A DNA stretch of 64,000 nt from Cubamyces lactineus (lineage: Eukaryota > Basidiomycota > Agaricomycetes > Polyporales > Polyporaceae): the NCBI GenBank assembly GCA_022376465.1, contig JACDTU010000009.1, forward strand, positions 310,001-374,000, given 5' to 3'. This document shows, piece by piece, positions 1 to 11,119 of the stretch (position 1 is the first letter of the stretch; every line of letters begins with the position of its first letter). The position numbers and the translations under genes are program-made. The notes under the pieces are model-generated. The model ran no database searches. It saw nothing but the letters and a program-made list of their open reading frames with translations, and was not told the origin of the DNA.

Positions 1-2022
1 CCTCCCAACCAGATACTCAAACGCACTGCACGCACTAAGATTAGGAAGGCCGGAACGGGTGAGGGTGCACATCGCTTTACGACCACCCGCAGTCGGAGAA
101 AGTCGTTTGGTCGGGCAGCGACCATGGAGCCTCGCTCATCCAGCGATCTCTCATCGAGTGATCATGGTGACGTCGACACAATACGGCGCGTGACTAAGTC
201 AGCGGAAGATGTACCTGCAGTGCCGCCACTCCCTCGACCCGAGTCGTATAGCGTGGAAGCAGCTATCTATGATGCGTACGTCCAAGAGGAGACCGAGCGG
301 GAGCACGCCGTGGAACCGCCGCTATTATCTCGAAGTCCCGACATTGTGACAGAGATAGTGGTTGACGAAGCCCCTCCTGTCCAATCGCCTGCATCTGCGT
401 CCGGTCCTTCACCTGCTGTATCCCCCACTCCCGTTCTCCAGCATCCCCAGCCGCAGCGAGCTCTGGTGCCCCCTTCACCTGCTGAGATCCCCGTCCCACA
501 ACGTACACCTTCCCCATCTGCAGCGGAGCCCACGACATCACCGTCGACTTCCGAAAGCGCCCACCAAACTCGGCCACCTCTGCAAGGAGCTCCGCCTCTA
601 TATCACCCACCACCCTCTCCCAGTCCTTCAGAGCGGTCGGAACGGTCAGACCAACGACGTGAGAAGGACAAGAAAGGGCTGTTCGGAAAGTGGGGCGGCG
701 ACAAGGGCAGCAAGAAGCACAAGGATAAGGAGAAGGAGAAAGAGCGCGAAAAGGAGAAGGAAAGCGGCTTCTTCGGATCGCTCTTCGGGTCGAAGAAGAA
801 GCACGAGGAGCCTCCGTCGCTCACCAACAGCGCTGCCGGTCGGGAGGCTGCTGTGGCTCTGCTGGGTGCGTCCAAGTCCTCGAAGAACTACGTTCCTCCG
901 CCTTCTCCGCAGCTTGGGATGCACGCGCGATACCCTATCCATGTCGAGCGCGCGATATACCGGTTGAGCCATATCAAGCTCGCGAACCCTCGGCGACCTC
1001 TATACGAGCAGGTCCTCATCAGCAATCTCATGTTCTGGTACCTTGGCGTCATCAACAAAACCCAAAACCAAGGCCAGGGCCAGGGTCAGGGCCAAGGCCA
1101 AGGCCAGAATGCCGCCGCTGGAGCGTCGGGCCAGCCTACTGCCAACGGCGGCCCCTCGCAGGCGGAGAAAGAGCGGGCAGAACGCGAAAGGAAGGAACAA
1201 GAGGAGCGGGAGCGTGCGGAACGCGAGAAGGCCGAGAAGAAGGAGAGCCAGCGACGAGGGAGCCTCACGAAGCCTGCAGCAAGCGGTGCCCCTGGCTCCA
1301 GCGTACGCAGGGCGGAGACGCCGGTACGGGGACCGCAGTACGAGATGCAACACCGTGCGATGGAACAGGGCTATGGCGGATATAGCCAGCAGCCTAGTGG
1401 GTCGTCTGCTCCCGTGCGGACGTCGTCTGCGCCGCCATTACCTATGCAGAACCCGCCACGATCACCAGCACAGAGCCAACAATACTCTGTGCAGCTTGTG
1501 CAGCCTCAGCCTCGACCAGCGAGTTCCCCAGGCAGTGCAAGTAATCAGTATTACGAGCTTGGCGACTCTTCGATTTCCTCACAGCAATACCCGCTTGTTG
1601 TCACTGGTGCGCCACAACTTCCTCCAGGGGCGATGCCTCCGGTCGCGGTGGAACAGACCTGGGTCTCGTCATCTGGTCCTCCTGTGCTTACACTGAATCA
1701 TTCGTCAACATCTCCCCCACCACGCTCAGGTTCCCCGCCCACGTCGCCGCCTTCGCCGAATACACGGCGCTCACCTCCCAACAACCGCTATACGCCAGCG
1801 CAGGAGAAGCAGCCGTACAGCGGGGTCGGCGCTGGCGGAGGAGGACGACTACCAGGGCGATCGCTGTCCGCGACGGCCGCACCGTCACAGCCCATGGCGC
1901 CGATGAACGGGAAGGTGAAGAAGGTCATGAGCGCGCATGCGGTCCCGGCACGGCAGTCGAGCGAAGACGAAGACGTCCCGCTAGCGGTATGGCAACAGCA
2001 GCAACGGAGAAAGGAGTTCTGA
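1..2022 (+). CDS. Zds1 C-terminal-domain-like protein, 5'-truncated by window edge
   Basis: The frame is open from base 1, so the gene begins upstream and the ATG at 124 is probably internal. The protein is largely low complexity: Pro/Ser-rich (about residues 30-170 from that ATG), a Lys/Glu-rich charged stretch (about 175-220), a Gly-Gln repeat (about 320-332), an Arg/Glu coiled-coil-like run (about 350-375), then a Pro/Ser/Gln tail. The conserved core lies near residues 270-312 and reads IYRLSHIKLANPRRPLYEQV followed by ISNLMFWYL, which I recognise as the Zds1 C-terminal domain. In yeast, Zds1/2 bind the PP2A-Cdc55 phosphatase and control mitotic entry and polarity. That role here is inferred from the motif only. 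The stop is TGA at 2020-2022. Confidence 0.72.
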   Translation, partial: PPNQILKRTARTKIRKAGTGEGAHRFTTTRSRRKSFGRAATMEPRSSSDLSSSDHGDVDTIRRVTKSAEDVPAVPPLPRPESYSVEAAIYDAYVQEETEREHAVEPPLLSRSPDIVTEIVVDEAPPVQSPASASGPSPAVSPTPVLQHPQPQRALVPPSPAEIPVPQRTPSPSAAEPTTSPSTSESAHQTRPPLQGAPPLYHPPPSPSPSERSERSDQRREKDKKGLFGKWGGDKGSKKHKDKEKEKEREKEKESGFFGSLFGSKKKHEEPPSLTNSAAGREAAVALLGASKSSKNYVPPPSPQLGMHARYPIHVERAIYRLSHIKLANPRRPLYEQVLISNLMFWYLGVINKTQNQGQGQGQGQGQGQNAAAGASGQPTANGGPSQAEKERAERERKEQEERERAEREKAEKKESQRRGSLTKPAASGAPGSSVRRAETPVRGPQYEMQHRAMEQGYGGYSQQPSGSSAPVRTSSAPPLPMQNPPRSPAQSQQYSVQLVQPQPRPASSPGSASNQYYELGDSSISSQQYPLVVTGAPQLPPGAMPPVAVEQTWVSSSGPPVLTLNHSSTSPPPRSGSPPTSPPSPNTRRSPPNNRYTPAQEKQPYSGVGAGGGGRLPGRSLSATAAPSQPMAPMNGKVKKVMSAHAVPARQSSEDEDVPLAVWQQQQRRKEF

Positions 2023-3478
2023 GCGGTCAGTCGTCCTTCTGCCTACGCTTGTTTCTTCTGCCGTATATTCCCCGTACCGCATGAGTCGCCGCGCTCCCTT
2101 GCTATCCCGGTCCCTCGAACTGTCCGCGAAGTTCTCCGTCTCGTATTCCCTAAAGTGAACCATCTAGATGTTCTGTGCATCGCGTAATCTCGTTTTGGGC
2201 CTTCTTCTCTCTCTACTACTAGTTTTCCGCAATCCATGCACCATGCGCATCTTGCCATCTACCGCCACTACCACCACGCAATCCGTCATCGCATCTGTTC
2301 TTCTTTCTCTCCCCACCTCCGCATGCATTTGTTCTGTTTTCCTGTTTTCGGACTCATCACTCCCCTGCACGCACCAAGCAACGTCATGTCGGTGGCCTCA
2401 TAATCTACTCTTTGTCTGCCGGAATTCCCCCTCCTTCCGCGCAATCTCTTCGCCTCAACCATCGGCTACATCCCTCCGCGTGCCCTATCCCCGCCCCCCT
2501 TCCCTCCCGAGGACTATGTTTCACGGATGCTGCTAGTACAAACAACCCCCATCTCCACGCACTCTCTAGCTCGTATTACTACTATTACATTACGTTCATT
2601 TCATTCCACCAGGTGCGCTCCTCTCGCCTTGTCGTTCATACGATGATCGCCCTCCTGTTGTTCACTGCCCACGGTCCACGGAATCTTGGTGTTTGTGTGC
2701 CGGTGTGTGTGTGTGCGCTCATGCCTGTCGTTTCTACTTTCCATTACCTTCTCGTTTGTATCTGCAGGAAAAGTAAGGTGCATACGCGAGCATCGATATC
2801 GGTTGCTGTCTCCGTCTGCTGTACAATATGATCACTAGACTCTCGTCCCCCGTTCATTCGCTCCCAGTCTGGACTGTGCAGGCCGCAATGGTGTATGACC
2901 TCAAGCAACGTCGCTCGTACTACGTTCTGTAGTCGAACAGACCGACCCGTACGTGAGGCTATCCTATCGGTCTGACGATCCGATTGCTGCCATTCAGTGA
3001 TGCTGTGCGCCCGAGTGATAGTGTTACATCTACCACCGGGCAACATTGAATCGTTGATCAACTCCGAAAGAGTCTGCAAGATCCAGAAACCACAAGATGA
3101 TTCTACAGCCGCATTGTTGCGCGGCATGCTGCCTTCCAGTCTTGCCTTGCTACACAGTGGCCCACCCACGACACAATCATTCTAGTTGTCTAGTTGTCAG
3201 GCCGGTTCACCATAGGGTTCGTGTCTGCCTCATCACCGCATCTGGTACCCTAGGATACCCTCTGCTCATCTGTTCAAGTTTGCTAATTCCGTGTACTAGT
3301 GCCATAGCGGTCTTTATACGAGGGCTACGCCCAAGCACCCGCACACATCCCTCTGCTCCTCCGAACCCCTTTCCCCAGTTCAATTCGACATGACAGGTTC
3401 TAAACGGCTGCGAAGACTCGTCAGCCTATTCCTCCGTACCGCACCTCCGCGGGCTACCCCGTCCTTTCCCGACCTTAG
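2023..3478. other. Intergenic region, no supported gene
   Basis: About 1.45 kb between the Zds1-like gene and the first HET coding block. It is pyrimidine-rich, with a short TG/GTGT microsatellite near 2690-2716 and a TAC/TAT run near 2574-2590. Short open frames here show no recognisable protein. It presumably holds the 3' UTR of the upstream gene and the 5' end or promoter of the HET gene; an upstream HET exon around 3390-3475 is possible but not demonstrable. Confidence 0.5.
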
Positions 3479-4292
3479 CCCCCAGAGACCGAGTTCCTCG
3501 ATGGGCCCGCCCGTACCATACCCCGGGTCACCGCTGTACGACCGAATGACGTCTGTGCGCACTGCTGGGAGGGAGTCTTCGCTGTAGGGTTCGGTCTTCG
3601 GAGCGTGCCAATTTTGAAACATGAGGGCTCGTGGTACGGGGGATATGAGTGGTCCGTCTCGCACGACGAGCTGATGGCTTGCAAAGCTTCAAACTGCATG
3701 TGGTACCGATGTCTCGAGCCGGACGTTTTTGGTGCTATGTTGACGCGGTTTGAGGGCGCGGCCAACGATGCTCGGATGCATCTGATTATCGGGAGACTTA
3801 TGATCACGGAGCGTGGTGGAGAAGCAGAAGGTGAAGTCTTGATGGTGGTCATCGAACGCAGAGACTCGTTCAGGATCTCCATCGGAGCAGGTGTGTACCA
3901 CGATCTAGCCCATTACGTGTGATAAGAAGTGTGAGGTGTTGAATCTGAATTGATACTATCCAGATAATCCTACTGCAGCATGGATCGAGGACTGGGCGGG
4001 AATAGTTTGTGTAGGGGCTTCCGATGCGTTGGCTTACGCGAAGACATGTATTGACGAGTGCCTGCGGGAGCATACAAGTTGCCGAGACTTCTTCGATTGG
4101 GCCAAACCCGAGGCATCGCTTCCTACGCGGCTCGTCGACTGCTCTGACCCTCGCCGGCCACGCCTCATCAACACCAAGGGCTGGGACCCACATAATGTAC
4201 GGTACATTGCGCTCAGCTACGTCTGGGGTGGCGATCAACCAAACCGCACGACGAAGAAGACTATTGCGTCCTACCAGAAGGCCATCCGTGTT
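3479..4292 (+). pseudogene. HET-domain protein, 5' half (gene split by insertion at 4292/4293)
   Basis: A frame opens after the TAG at 3476-3478 and runs to a splice donor after 3890. The intron is 3891-3963 (GTGTGT...CCAG), and the second exon is 3964-4292. The first exon has a Cys pair (DVCAHCWEGVF), then NCMWYRCLEPDVFGAM. The second reaches the HET-domain core, IALSYVWGG. Coding stops matching a HET protein exactly at 4292 (codon GTT), where CATCAGGAAAAA begins; the rest resumes in frame at 41365. HET proteins act in fungal heterokaryon incompatibility and are usually cytosolic. The true start, perhaps in a further upstream exon, is not resolved. A decayed paralogue lies at 43390-45696. 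Confidence 0.8.
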
Positions 4293-4304
4293 CATCAGGA
4301 AAAA
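4293..4304 (+). repeat. Plavaka element left terminal inverted repeat
   Basis: CATCAGGAAAAA, matched by the inverted copy at 41351-41362. It lies immediately after the TT target duplication (4291-4292). Downstream, to 4572, is non-coding subterminal sequence with GTAG-containing repeats. Confidence 0.82.
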
Positions 4305-4572
4305 TCCGGATGTCTATGGAGAACCCAGTGGCCTACGTAGAATCAGTAGCCAGGTAGACAACCCCCCGGTTGAGTAGAACACGTTACCGGAAGGGTTGGT
4401 GATACAGACACCTGTAGACGCTGAGCAGGCTATGTTGAGCTACCGTAGAACACCGTAGCCCCAGGAACTTACCCTGCTACTCAATACACACTCTCATGTT
4501 CCGCGCGTTCCACCCGCAAGTCCATATTGGCATGAACAAAGCTGCCTATTAGGTGGTATATACAAGATGTTA

Positions 4573-6910
4573 CTAGTATGCGAAGCCAAGTTCCAGTACG
4601 CGATGTTCAGATTCAGTCTGTTCAGTGTTCGATCTGTCAAGTCGCAACATTGTCCCCCCCGAGTCTGAATCCTCCGCCATGGCCTGAGCCACAAGCTCCG
4701 CGCGGAGCCGATCTTTCGAAGACTCAGACAGTCCTACTTGGGGCGCAGCCACAGGCCCAGCCCCGGATACTCGTCTGATAGAAAGCAAATCAATACGAGC
4801 CCAAGAGGCCATACGCGCGATGAGCAACTTACCGTGCTCGGTCGTACAAACGTTGCCGTACCGTCCGAGATGCGTCGGCGTCAGTTGCAGACCAATCGTG
4901 GACCTGCTTGAGATGCCTGTCGTAACAAGCTTTGTAGGCCTTCTCGGAAAATGCGAGGTTCTTGCTGTAGGTGCCGTCCGCCCACTGGTCCAGGCAAAAC
5001 TCAATCTGTAAGTCAAACACCCGTATCAGCACGTTGTCCGGAAGGAGTATGAATGATAGAACATACCGTTGTGAAGATGAGGGCTAGAGTGACTTCGCGC
5101 ACGGGCGAAAATTGAGAGAGATACTTGACGCCAGGACCTGTTGGATCTGCAAACCATTGTTCTTGAAGAGCTCGACGGACGAGTGCGTTGTGGCCAAAGT
5201 GGGTGCGCGTTTCGACGTTCTGCAGTAAAGGATAAGAAAGAGGTCATATTTGCATAAGTAGAATACTTGACCTTGTAATGAAACACAGGCTCTGGCTCAA
5301 TGGCGTCGCGGTCAAGAAGGCGGTTATACCTCTCGATATTCTTGACTTTTGAACGCTCGCTGCCATCCGTTAGAAAGCCATATGTTGCTATGATATGTGG
5401 CCGGATCTTGTCGCGCAGAGTGCCTCGTGCATGAGAGTCGCGTCTGATTATCTGGTGCGGTACAGGTTTGCATCAAATGTCAGCTACACTGGATCGTAAT
5501 GAGCGACTTACGATCTTCTCGATGCGGTCTGTAAGCTTGTAGAATACCTGGACACTTGAACATACATCAGTCCAAACACGCGTTGCCCAGGCGTCCCGGA
5601 GTCCAAGGTCCGGAAAGGGATCTTCAGTGGCTAGGAGAACTTCGTACTGGTGGCACGCGTGGACAATCATCTTGCTGACGTGGGGTTCGTAATCTCCAGC
5701 CTTCGGTTTGCCAGAGGGGACCTGTCCACGGAGGAATGGTGGATCCTCAGGATCCCCATCCCTTGGAGGCTGCAAAGCGACCGGTGCAGGAGTACCACTG
5801 GGTGGAGGAAGGTGGTGTGGTGCTGCTGACGGGTGGGCGACTGAGCTGCGTGGAATTTGAGAGCGATTAAGCCGCGGTGGCAAGGAGATGTGCGATGGCG
5901 GCGGCGAGCAGCTGACTCGGGGCAGTGAAGGGCGGTTGCGTGATGCCGACGAGAGTGCAATCGGGTGTACAGAGTGGCTGCGTGATGTCGATGAGCGGCC
6001 GTGAGTCGAAGGCGAATCACGGTTTCTTGCTGCTAAGGCTGATGAGGGGCGGTCGTGCAGATTATGCGGTGGCGATGAATGGCTGCGTGGATGCACCGGG
6101 CGTGAACGTGGTGTTGTTGAACGACGGCGTGGCGATGCCGAAGTGTCGCGGGATGAAGACACACGGCGTGCTCGGTCACGGGCTGAGGTCAGATGCTGGG
6201 GATAGTCATCCTCGCAGCTGCGAGCATGAGGTGGCGTGCGGACAGGACTGCGCCCTCGTGGGGAGGGACGCTCTGGGGTTCGGTTGGAGGTCTCTGCATC
6301 GAGCAGGGCTGTCTCCCCTTCACGCCGTAGTCGCTTGCGAGGCGGGAGTTGAGTGTCGAAGATTCCTCGTGATTCAAACTACATGTATGATTATCAGTGC
6401 TCAGTCATACCGCATCTTATATGATGTTCTCACCGCGGACTTGTGCTGTCTTGCACTCGAGACTGAATCATCTTCTTCCTCGCTTTCAGGTGGAAGCCGT
6501 GAGGATTCGCTTGAAGGACTGTTGCCGTCTTCGTCTTCAGATTCTGTGGAGTACCAATGAGCATCGCGACCCATCACTCTTTATAGCAGCAATGTGTACA
6601 GGCTTACCATTGGAGCGCATGGTTTTCAATCTCTGCGCTTTTCGTTTGAGCCGCTCGTATTCCTTCTTCATTGTGTCAAGCTTCTTCAAAGCGGCAGTCT
6701 CTTTCTCTTCGTCTAGAGTAGAGTAGCATGGTTGAGGGGTAGGAGACGAGAGTAACATGGTGACTCACTTATCTCAAGCATCTTCTGCGACAGCTTGCGC
6801 TTTCGACCGGAGGGAGCACTGGCAGTACTCCCTCCATATCCTGCTTCGTCAGCGTCCTGTTGCAAACCCGGACGTTCTTGGTCTATTGCCCGACGTGTGC
6901 TTGGAACCAT
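4573..6910 (-). CDS. DUF6532-type basidiomycete protein, companion gene of the Plavaka element
   Basis: Spliced minus-strand gene. The start chosen is the ATG at 6910-6908 (MVPSTRRAIDQERPG). Next come a short coiled-coil exon (ALKKLDTMKKEYERLKRK), an acidic Ser/Glu stretch and a long Arg/Ser/Pro-rich disordered region (about 6370-5760). A folded domain follows, with KMIVHACHQYEVLLATEDPF and LRDAWATRVWTDV (about 5700-5520), continued over exons near 5510-5280, 5220-5040 and 5010-4832. The last exon is about 4785-4573 with stop TAG. I match the folded part from memory to DUF6532, a domain of basidiomycete proteins often near transposons; its biochemical role is unknown. It is divergent from the transposase, with the 312 bp between them containing a GA run near 6970-6987. 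Confidence 0.6.
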
Positions 6911-7222
6911 GCTGCTTGAAAGCACACTGGAAACGCGGAGGGAGAGAATGCAGGGAGGGAGTGTGCAGAGAGAGAGAGAGAGAGACACGGTGGGGCCCCT
7001 GGCGACGTGTCCGAGTCAGATGGCGGTACCAGTTGGGCTATAGCGGCTAGGACACATTGGGCTTGATTCTGATCGTAGCGAGTCGCGGCCGGGGGGCCTG
7101 CTGCTGAGCACGCTGATTGGTCAGTCTCAGACCAACTAACCTGCACGGCATCTGGAACGCACCTAGCTCAATTGCTCCTTGCCAGTGTAAAGCCTCCCGT
7201 CCCGCCTCTAATCCATCCACCT
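6911..7222. promoter_or_regulatory. Divergent promoter region of the Plavaka element
   Basis: The 312 bp between the ATG of the minus-strand DUF6532-type gene (6910) and the ATG of the plus-strand transposase (7223). It has a purine GA repeat near 6970-6987 and no long open frame of its own. Its role as a shared promoter is inferred from gene orientation. Confidence 0.45.
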
Positions 7223-9687
7223 ATGTCGGATCTGCTGCTCCAACCCTTAGGGAACCATTGTCCTTCTTGCCATGAACGTTTTGCCACAACACAAGGGATC
7301 AACGCTCACCTCAGCCTTCGCACAGAATGTCGGCGAGCGTTCAAGCAAGCAAATGCGCCCAACCGGGCGAAGGCAGCTATGCAAGGGCTCACAATGGCGC
7401 AGTCAACAGGAGAGTTGGGGGACACCAGGATGTCTGTAGAGCCCAGTCAGCACAGTCCTGAACACTACAATGACTTCGCACCTGCATTTCCCCTCCCCGA
7501 TCCTCCTCGTCGCCCTCTATCCAACCCTACCGCTGATGACAGGGAGCCTGGCCCAGACTCAGCGCGCTCGAAACGGCGACGTGTTGAAGTTGAGGAGATT
7601 CCTGATCAGGAGGAGGGAGGCCTGCCACGGAAGCCGTGGATCGAGGACTTTGCAGGCCATGCAGGTACCACGTTCGGAACAGCCGAGACGCCATTTGAAG
7701 GTATCCGCCATGCGAAAGATCAAGCCCATGAGTCGCCCTGGGCACCGTTCGAGTCTGAGGAGGAATGGGAGCTTGCTCGGTGGCTGGTAACCTCTGGCTT
7801 AACGCAGTCGAGCATCGAGAGATATCTGAAGCTCAAGATTGTAAGTACTATTCATGTTATATGCTTACAGTGATGCGCACTCACGTACCGTACCTAGACA
7901 CGAGAGCGTACAAAGCCATCGTTTGAAAGCAATTATATGTTCTTCAAGAAGATTGACGCACTCCCGGGTGGCCAGACAAGCTGGACGGTCGAGGTCTTCG
8001 AGGCTGTGGGTGACAGGGTGGGGGAAGATGGCAAGCCAAGGACAGAGCGTGTTGAACTCTGGAAGCGCGACATCGTGGACTGCGTGCGAGAGCTGATGGG
8101 GAACCCGCTCTTTCGGGATGCAATCCGATATGCGCCCGAAAGGCAGTACGCGGATGCGGAAGGGAAGACGCGCATTTACGGCAATGCGTGGACGGCAAAC
8201 TGGTGGTGGGACATCCAGGTGAGCTTCTCTGACAGTTGCGAACAACGCAGTCACTGCCATACTTATGATATGTTGCCGTGGTTGCCCAGTTGCGACTTCC
8301 GGAGGATGCGACCGTTGCGCCTGTTATCCTTGCGTCAGACAAGACAACACTTTCTAGGATGAGCGGGGACAAGTCAGCATGGCCTGTATATCTCACCTTG
8401 GGTAACATCGACAAGGCTGAGCGTCGCAAGCCGTCTGCGCATGCCACTATTCTGCTCGGCTACCTTCCTGTGGCGAAGCTTGAGTGCTTCTCTGACAAAC
8501 GCCGGTCGCTAGAGGGATACCGGCTATTTCATCAGTGTATGAAGTCCCTTCTTGGGCCGCTCATCGCTGCGGGCAAGGAGGGTATTCTGATGACTTGTGC
8601 CGACGGGCGCGTTCGCCGCGTATATCCCATACTTGCTGCATACATCGCGGACCACCCAGAACAGTGCCTTGTATCAGCATGCCAAGAGAACTTCTGTCCA
8701 AAGTGCCCTGTTCAGCCAGACAAACGAGGTGAACCGGTCTTCTCGTGCTTGAAGGATCCGAAGCGCGTCGCCGGAACTCTGAAGTCAGCAGCTGAGGGCG
8801 AGAAGCCGCCCGAGTTCTCAGCTTGGGGACTCAGGGCCGTGGAACCGTTCTGGGATGGCTTACCGCACTGTGATATCTTCACCGCGCTGACACCGGACAT
8901 CCTCCACCAGCTGCATAAAGGCGTGTTCAAGGACCACCTTGTTAGCTGGGCGACCAAGGCCATCGAGGACGGCGCGAACGAGATCGACCAGCGCTTCAAG
9001 GCCATGCTGAAGCATCCTGACCTGCGGTATTTCAAGAATGGTATCTCACTTGTATCGCAATGGACAGGTACGGAGTTCAAGAACATGGAAAAGGTCTTCC
9101 TGGGCGTCATTGCGGGCGCAGGCAATGAGCGCGTGACCCGCGCGGTCCGCTCTATCCTCGACTTCATCTACTACGCACACTTTGAGACGCACACGGACGA
9201 CTCTCTCGACGCCCTACACAAAGCCTGGAAGTCCTACCATCATCATAAGAAAGTCTTCGTCGAGCTCGGAATCCGCGAGCATTTCAACTTCCCCAAAGGC
9301 CACTCAACGGAGCACTACGAGGTGGGTATCCGGGCTCTCGGAACAGCAGACGGGTACAGTACAGAGCACCCGGAACGTCTACACATCGACTTCGCTAAGC
9401 TGGCATATGGCGCAAGTAACAAGCAAGCGACGTACATAAAGCAGATGACGACCTGGCTGGATCGACAAGAGGCGGTACACCGCTTCTCATGCTATCTCAG
9501 ATGGGCTCACTCTCAGTCTGCTCCGAGTTGTCCTACTGCTCCCGAGTCCGAGGCCATCTCACAGCCTGACGCGCAGCAAGGAACTGGCAGCGCGCACGAG
9601 GATACACACCCTCCAGGATCACCTCAACTTATCTCGGATTCGGACGAGCCCGAGATGCCACCCGACCTGTGGGAACGCGGATTTCAG
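7223..9687 (+). pseudogene. Plavaka transposase, 5' part (split at 9687)
   Basis: Start ATG at 7223 (MSDLLLQPLGNHC). Exons are 7223-7840, 7898-8218 and 8290 onward. The N terminus has a C2H2-like finger (CPSCHERF...H...C). The body carries Plavaka signatures: [30 protein letters not shown], the zinc-binding-like FCPKCPV, then [15 protein letters not shown] and [20 protein letters not shown]. Coding matches the family to GGA TTT CAG (9679-9687) and resumes at 40405. Adding the distal part gives exons totalling 3,081 nt, exactly 1,027 codons including the stop, so the gene was intact before insertion. Plavaka transposases are RNase-H-fold enzymes that cut and rejoin transposon ends. As it stands the reading frame runs into the inserted element and stops at 9873. 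Confidence 0.87.
9679..9687. repeat. 9-bp target-site duplication of the 30.7-kb element (left copy)
   Basis: GGATTTCAG, in frame as Gly-Phe-Gln in the Plavaka transposase. The same 9 bp recur at 40396-40404 in the same phase. The base before it differs (C versus T), so the duplication is at most 9 bp. With 9 bp, both element ends lie 19 nt from a shared TCCCGG, which favours 9 over 8. Confidence 0.85.
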
Positions 9688-10064
9688 AGGGACTTCAGTA
9701 TCCCGGTTGGAACCCGGCCGTCTATTAGACGGTGCCAGGTTCGAACCGGTTCCAAGTCCGGCGTCAAAGCGAGGGCAGTCCGCAAGCACTACAGACGAGT
9801 TGGAACCGTACACGGGTCCGGTTCCAGCTCCCGCCCGGTTCCAACTTCCGTCTGGTTCCAACTTCCTACTTAGTAGGAAACCGCGTCCCCTGGGGAAGGC
9901 CGCCGGCAAGTACTAGAGACGGGTTGGAACCGCACAAAGGTCCGGTTCCAACTACCGTCCGGTTCCAACCTCCTCAGGAGCTCGAGGAAAACACGCCGCT
10001 TGGGTATCGAACCCAAACGTTGCAGCAAACAGGTTAGTCTCATCGACCACTCCATCATCAGGGC
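9688..10064 (+). repeat. Left terminal inverted repeat of the KDZ-type element
   Basis: About 377 bp, homologous in inverted orientation to 40041-40395. The outermost 65 bp are the best conserved. The near-palindrome CCGTCTATTAGACGG is at 9718-9732 and the perfect palindrome GGTTCGAACC at 9738-9747. About nine GGTTCCAAC/GTTGGAACC units follow to about 9970, then a tRNA-like module on the minus strand. The inserted sequence supplies the spurious C-terminal residues and stop (9873) of the broken Plavaka frame. Confidence 0.8.
9987..10064 (-). ncRNA. tRNA-like Pol III module in left terminal repeat, reading outward
   Basis: On the minus strand from 10064 the sequence has an A-box-like segment (TGATGGAGTGGTCG), then a perfect T-arm: five base pairs TTGGG/CCCAA around the loop TTCGATA, which is a B-box match. 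A TTTT run follows 8 nt later (9987-9990). The 5' and 3' flanks do not form an acceptor stem, so this is not a functional tRNA. It resembles the head of a tRNA-derived SINE. Transcription is inferred from the box motifs. Confidence 0.5.
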
Positions 10065-10601
10065 TTTACTTACATCGGCTACTCGAGCAGTAGAAGTCGT
10101 TCAATCGTACTTACGCACAACCCCGTGTAGGGCCACAATAATCTCTCCACGGGCTATTCGGGTGACCGACATTGCACGTCTCCGGCTTGCGCGTCGATAC
10201 GCAGGCATCTGACGCACAGTCGCAGGTGAGAGAGCAGACAGTGTGAGAAGGGCAAGAGCTCCAACCTCAATAACGTGCCGAAGTTATCCAGACGACCTGC
10301 TGCCCGCTTCGCAACATCGCACCCGCAACAGCGCCTCGCCACATATGTCCCCACTGATTTTCTGCAGTAGAGAACGTTCTTGTTAGTAGCCTACATGACG
10401 AAGCAATGATAGCCCGACGCTTACCGTCTTTCTATCTTTATCAGGCACAGGGGCAATACACCGCCACCCCCGCCATCATCTGTTCGATCGATCAGCGAGA
10501 GTCTCCTCGAATGTCAAAGTTAGCACAGTGATAGATACGTCCTGTATTCCACCAAGAAGCTACAAACACAATTCGCATACGTCCGAGTACACGCTTGCTA
10601 C
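10065..10601. other. Non-coding arm between left terminal repeat and small gene copy A
   Basis: No supported coding region. Around 10455-10510 is a segment (CCACCCCCGCCATCATC...GATCGATCAGCG) also found downstream of copies B (about 11500-11550) and C (inverted, about 39680-39735), so the repeated unit extends beyond the small coding sequence. Confidence 0.5.
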
Positions 10602-11119
10602 CTAATCTTTCGCTGGAATCGCGAAGCAAATCCCCACCGCGTCGATGTCGTCCGGGATTTCGATGAAATCTGCTGCCGTTATGTTATAGTTGTCGCAGAG
10701 CATATTTGCGACCCTACAAGTGATTCTCAGATGTTAGTAGCGCGTCGTCAATAGCAGTAACTTACGGTGTATACTCCGGAGGCCACCAACCGTCCTTGCC
10801 TGTAGGCCAAGCCACAAACAAATCGTGTTCGGCCCCATGTAACCCCAGTGGCGGCTGCAACGTTATTCCGACGTTCGTCGCCCCACCGATCGTCTTGAAT
10901 CCAATCTGTACGAGGGCCTGTGGTTTGTTAGAGCGCGAACAATATGAGAATTTCGTAGCGTACGTCGATGAACGCATCAAAGTCCGCGTTCGCCGTAGCT
11001 CGTCTGTCGTCTCCAATGACGCTGTGGATTGCCTGTGCGCGCGTCAATACCTCATGCGCCAGTTGATATACCTTACTCACCACATATAGATGCGTTTTCA
11101 GGGCGTATGTGGGTGCCAT
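10602..11119 (-). CDS. Small unrecognised protein, copy A (four exons)
   Basis: Start ATG at 11119-11117 (MAPTYALKTHLYV), stop TAG at 10604-10602. Three short introns separate MAPTYALKTHLYV, a GDDRRATANADFDAFID exon, an exon ALVQIGFKTIGG... ending DGWWPPEYTP, and a last exon (ANMLCDNYNITAADFIEIP). The product is about 120 aa with no signal peptide or membrane span. I do not recognise the family. Two paralogues (11673-12191 minus, 39037-39553 plus) keep the same exon structure and protein-level conservation (MAP-YALKT, GDD-RA, IGF, DGWW, EY-P, DFIEI), which supports a real selected gene. All copies read toward the nearer element end. Confidence 0.7.

Noticed and set aside
9688..9873. C-terminal tail of the plus-strand Plavaka open frame after Gly-Phe-Gln
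   Set aside because: This is terminal-repeat sequence of the inserted element read in frame, not transposase; the true continuation is at 40405.
9688..10064. Independent tRNA-derived SINE inserted in the transposase gene
   Set aside because: A SINE would have its duplication at both of its own ends. Here the duplication pairs 9679-9687 with 40396-40404, and the second copy sits inverted at the other breakpoint. A SINE origin of the ends remains possible.
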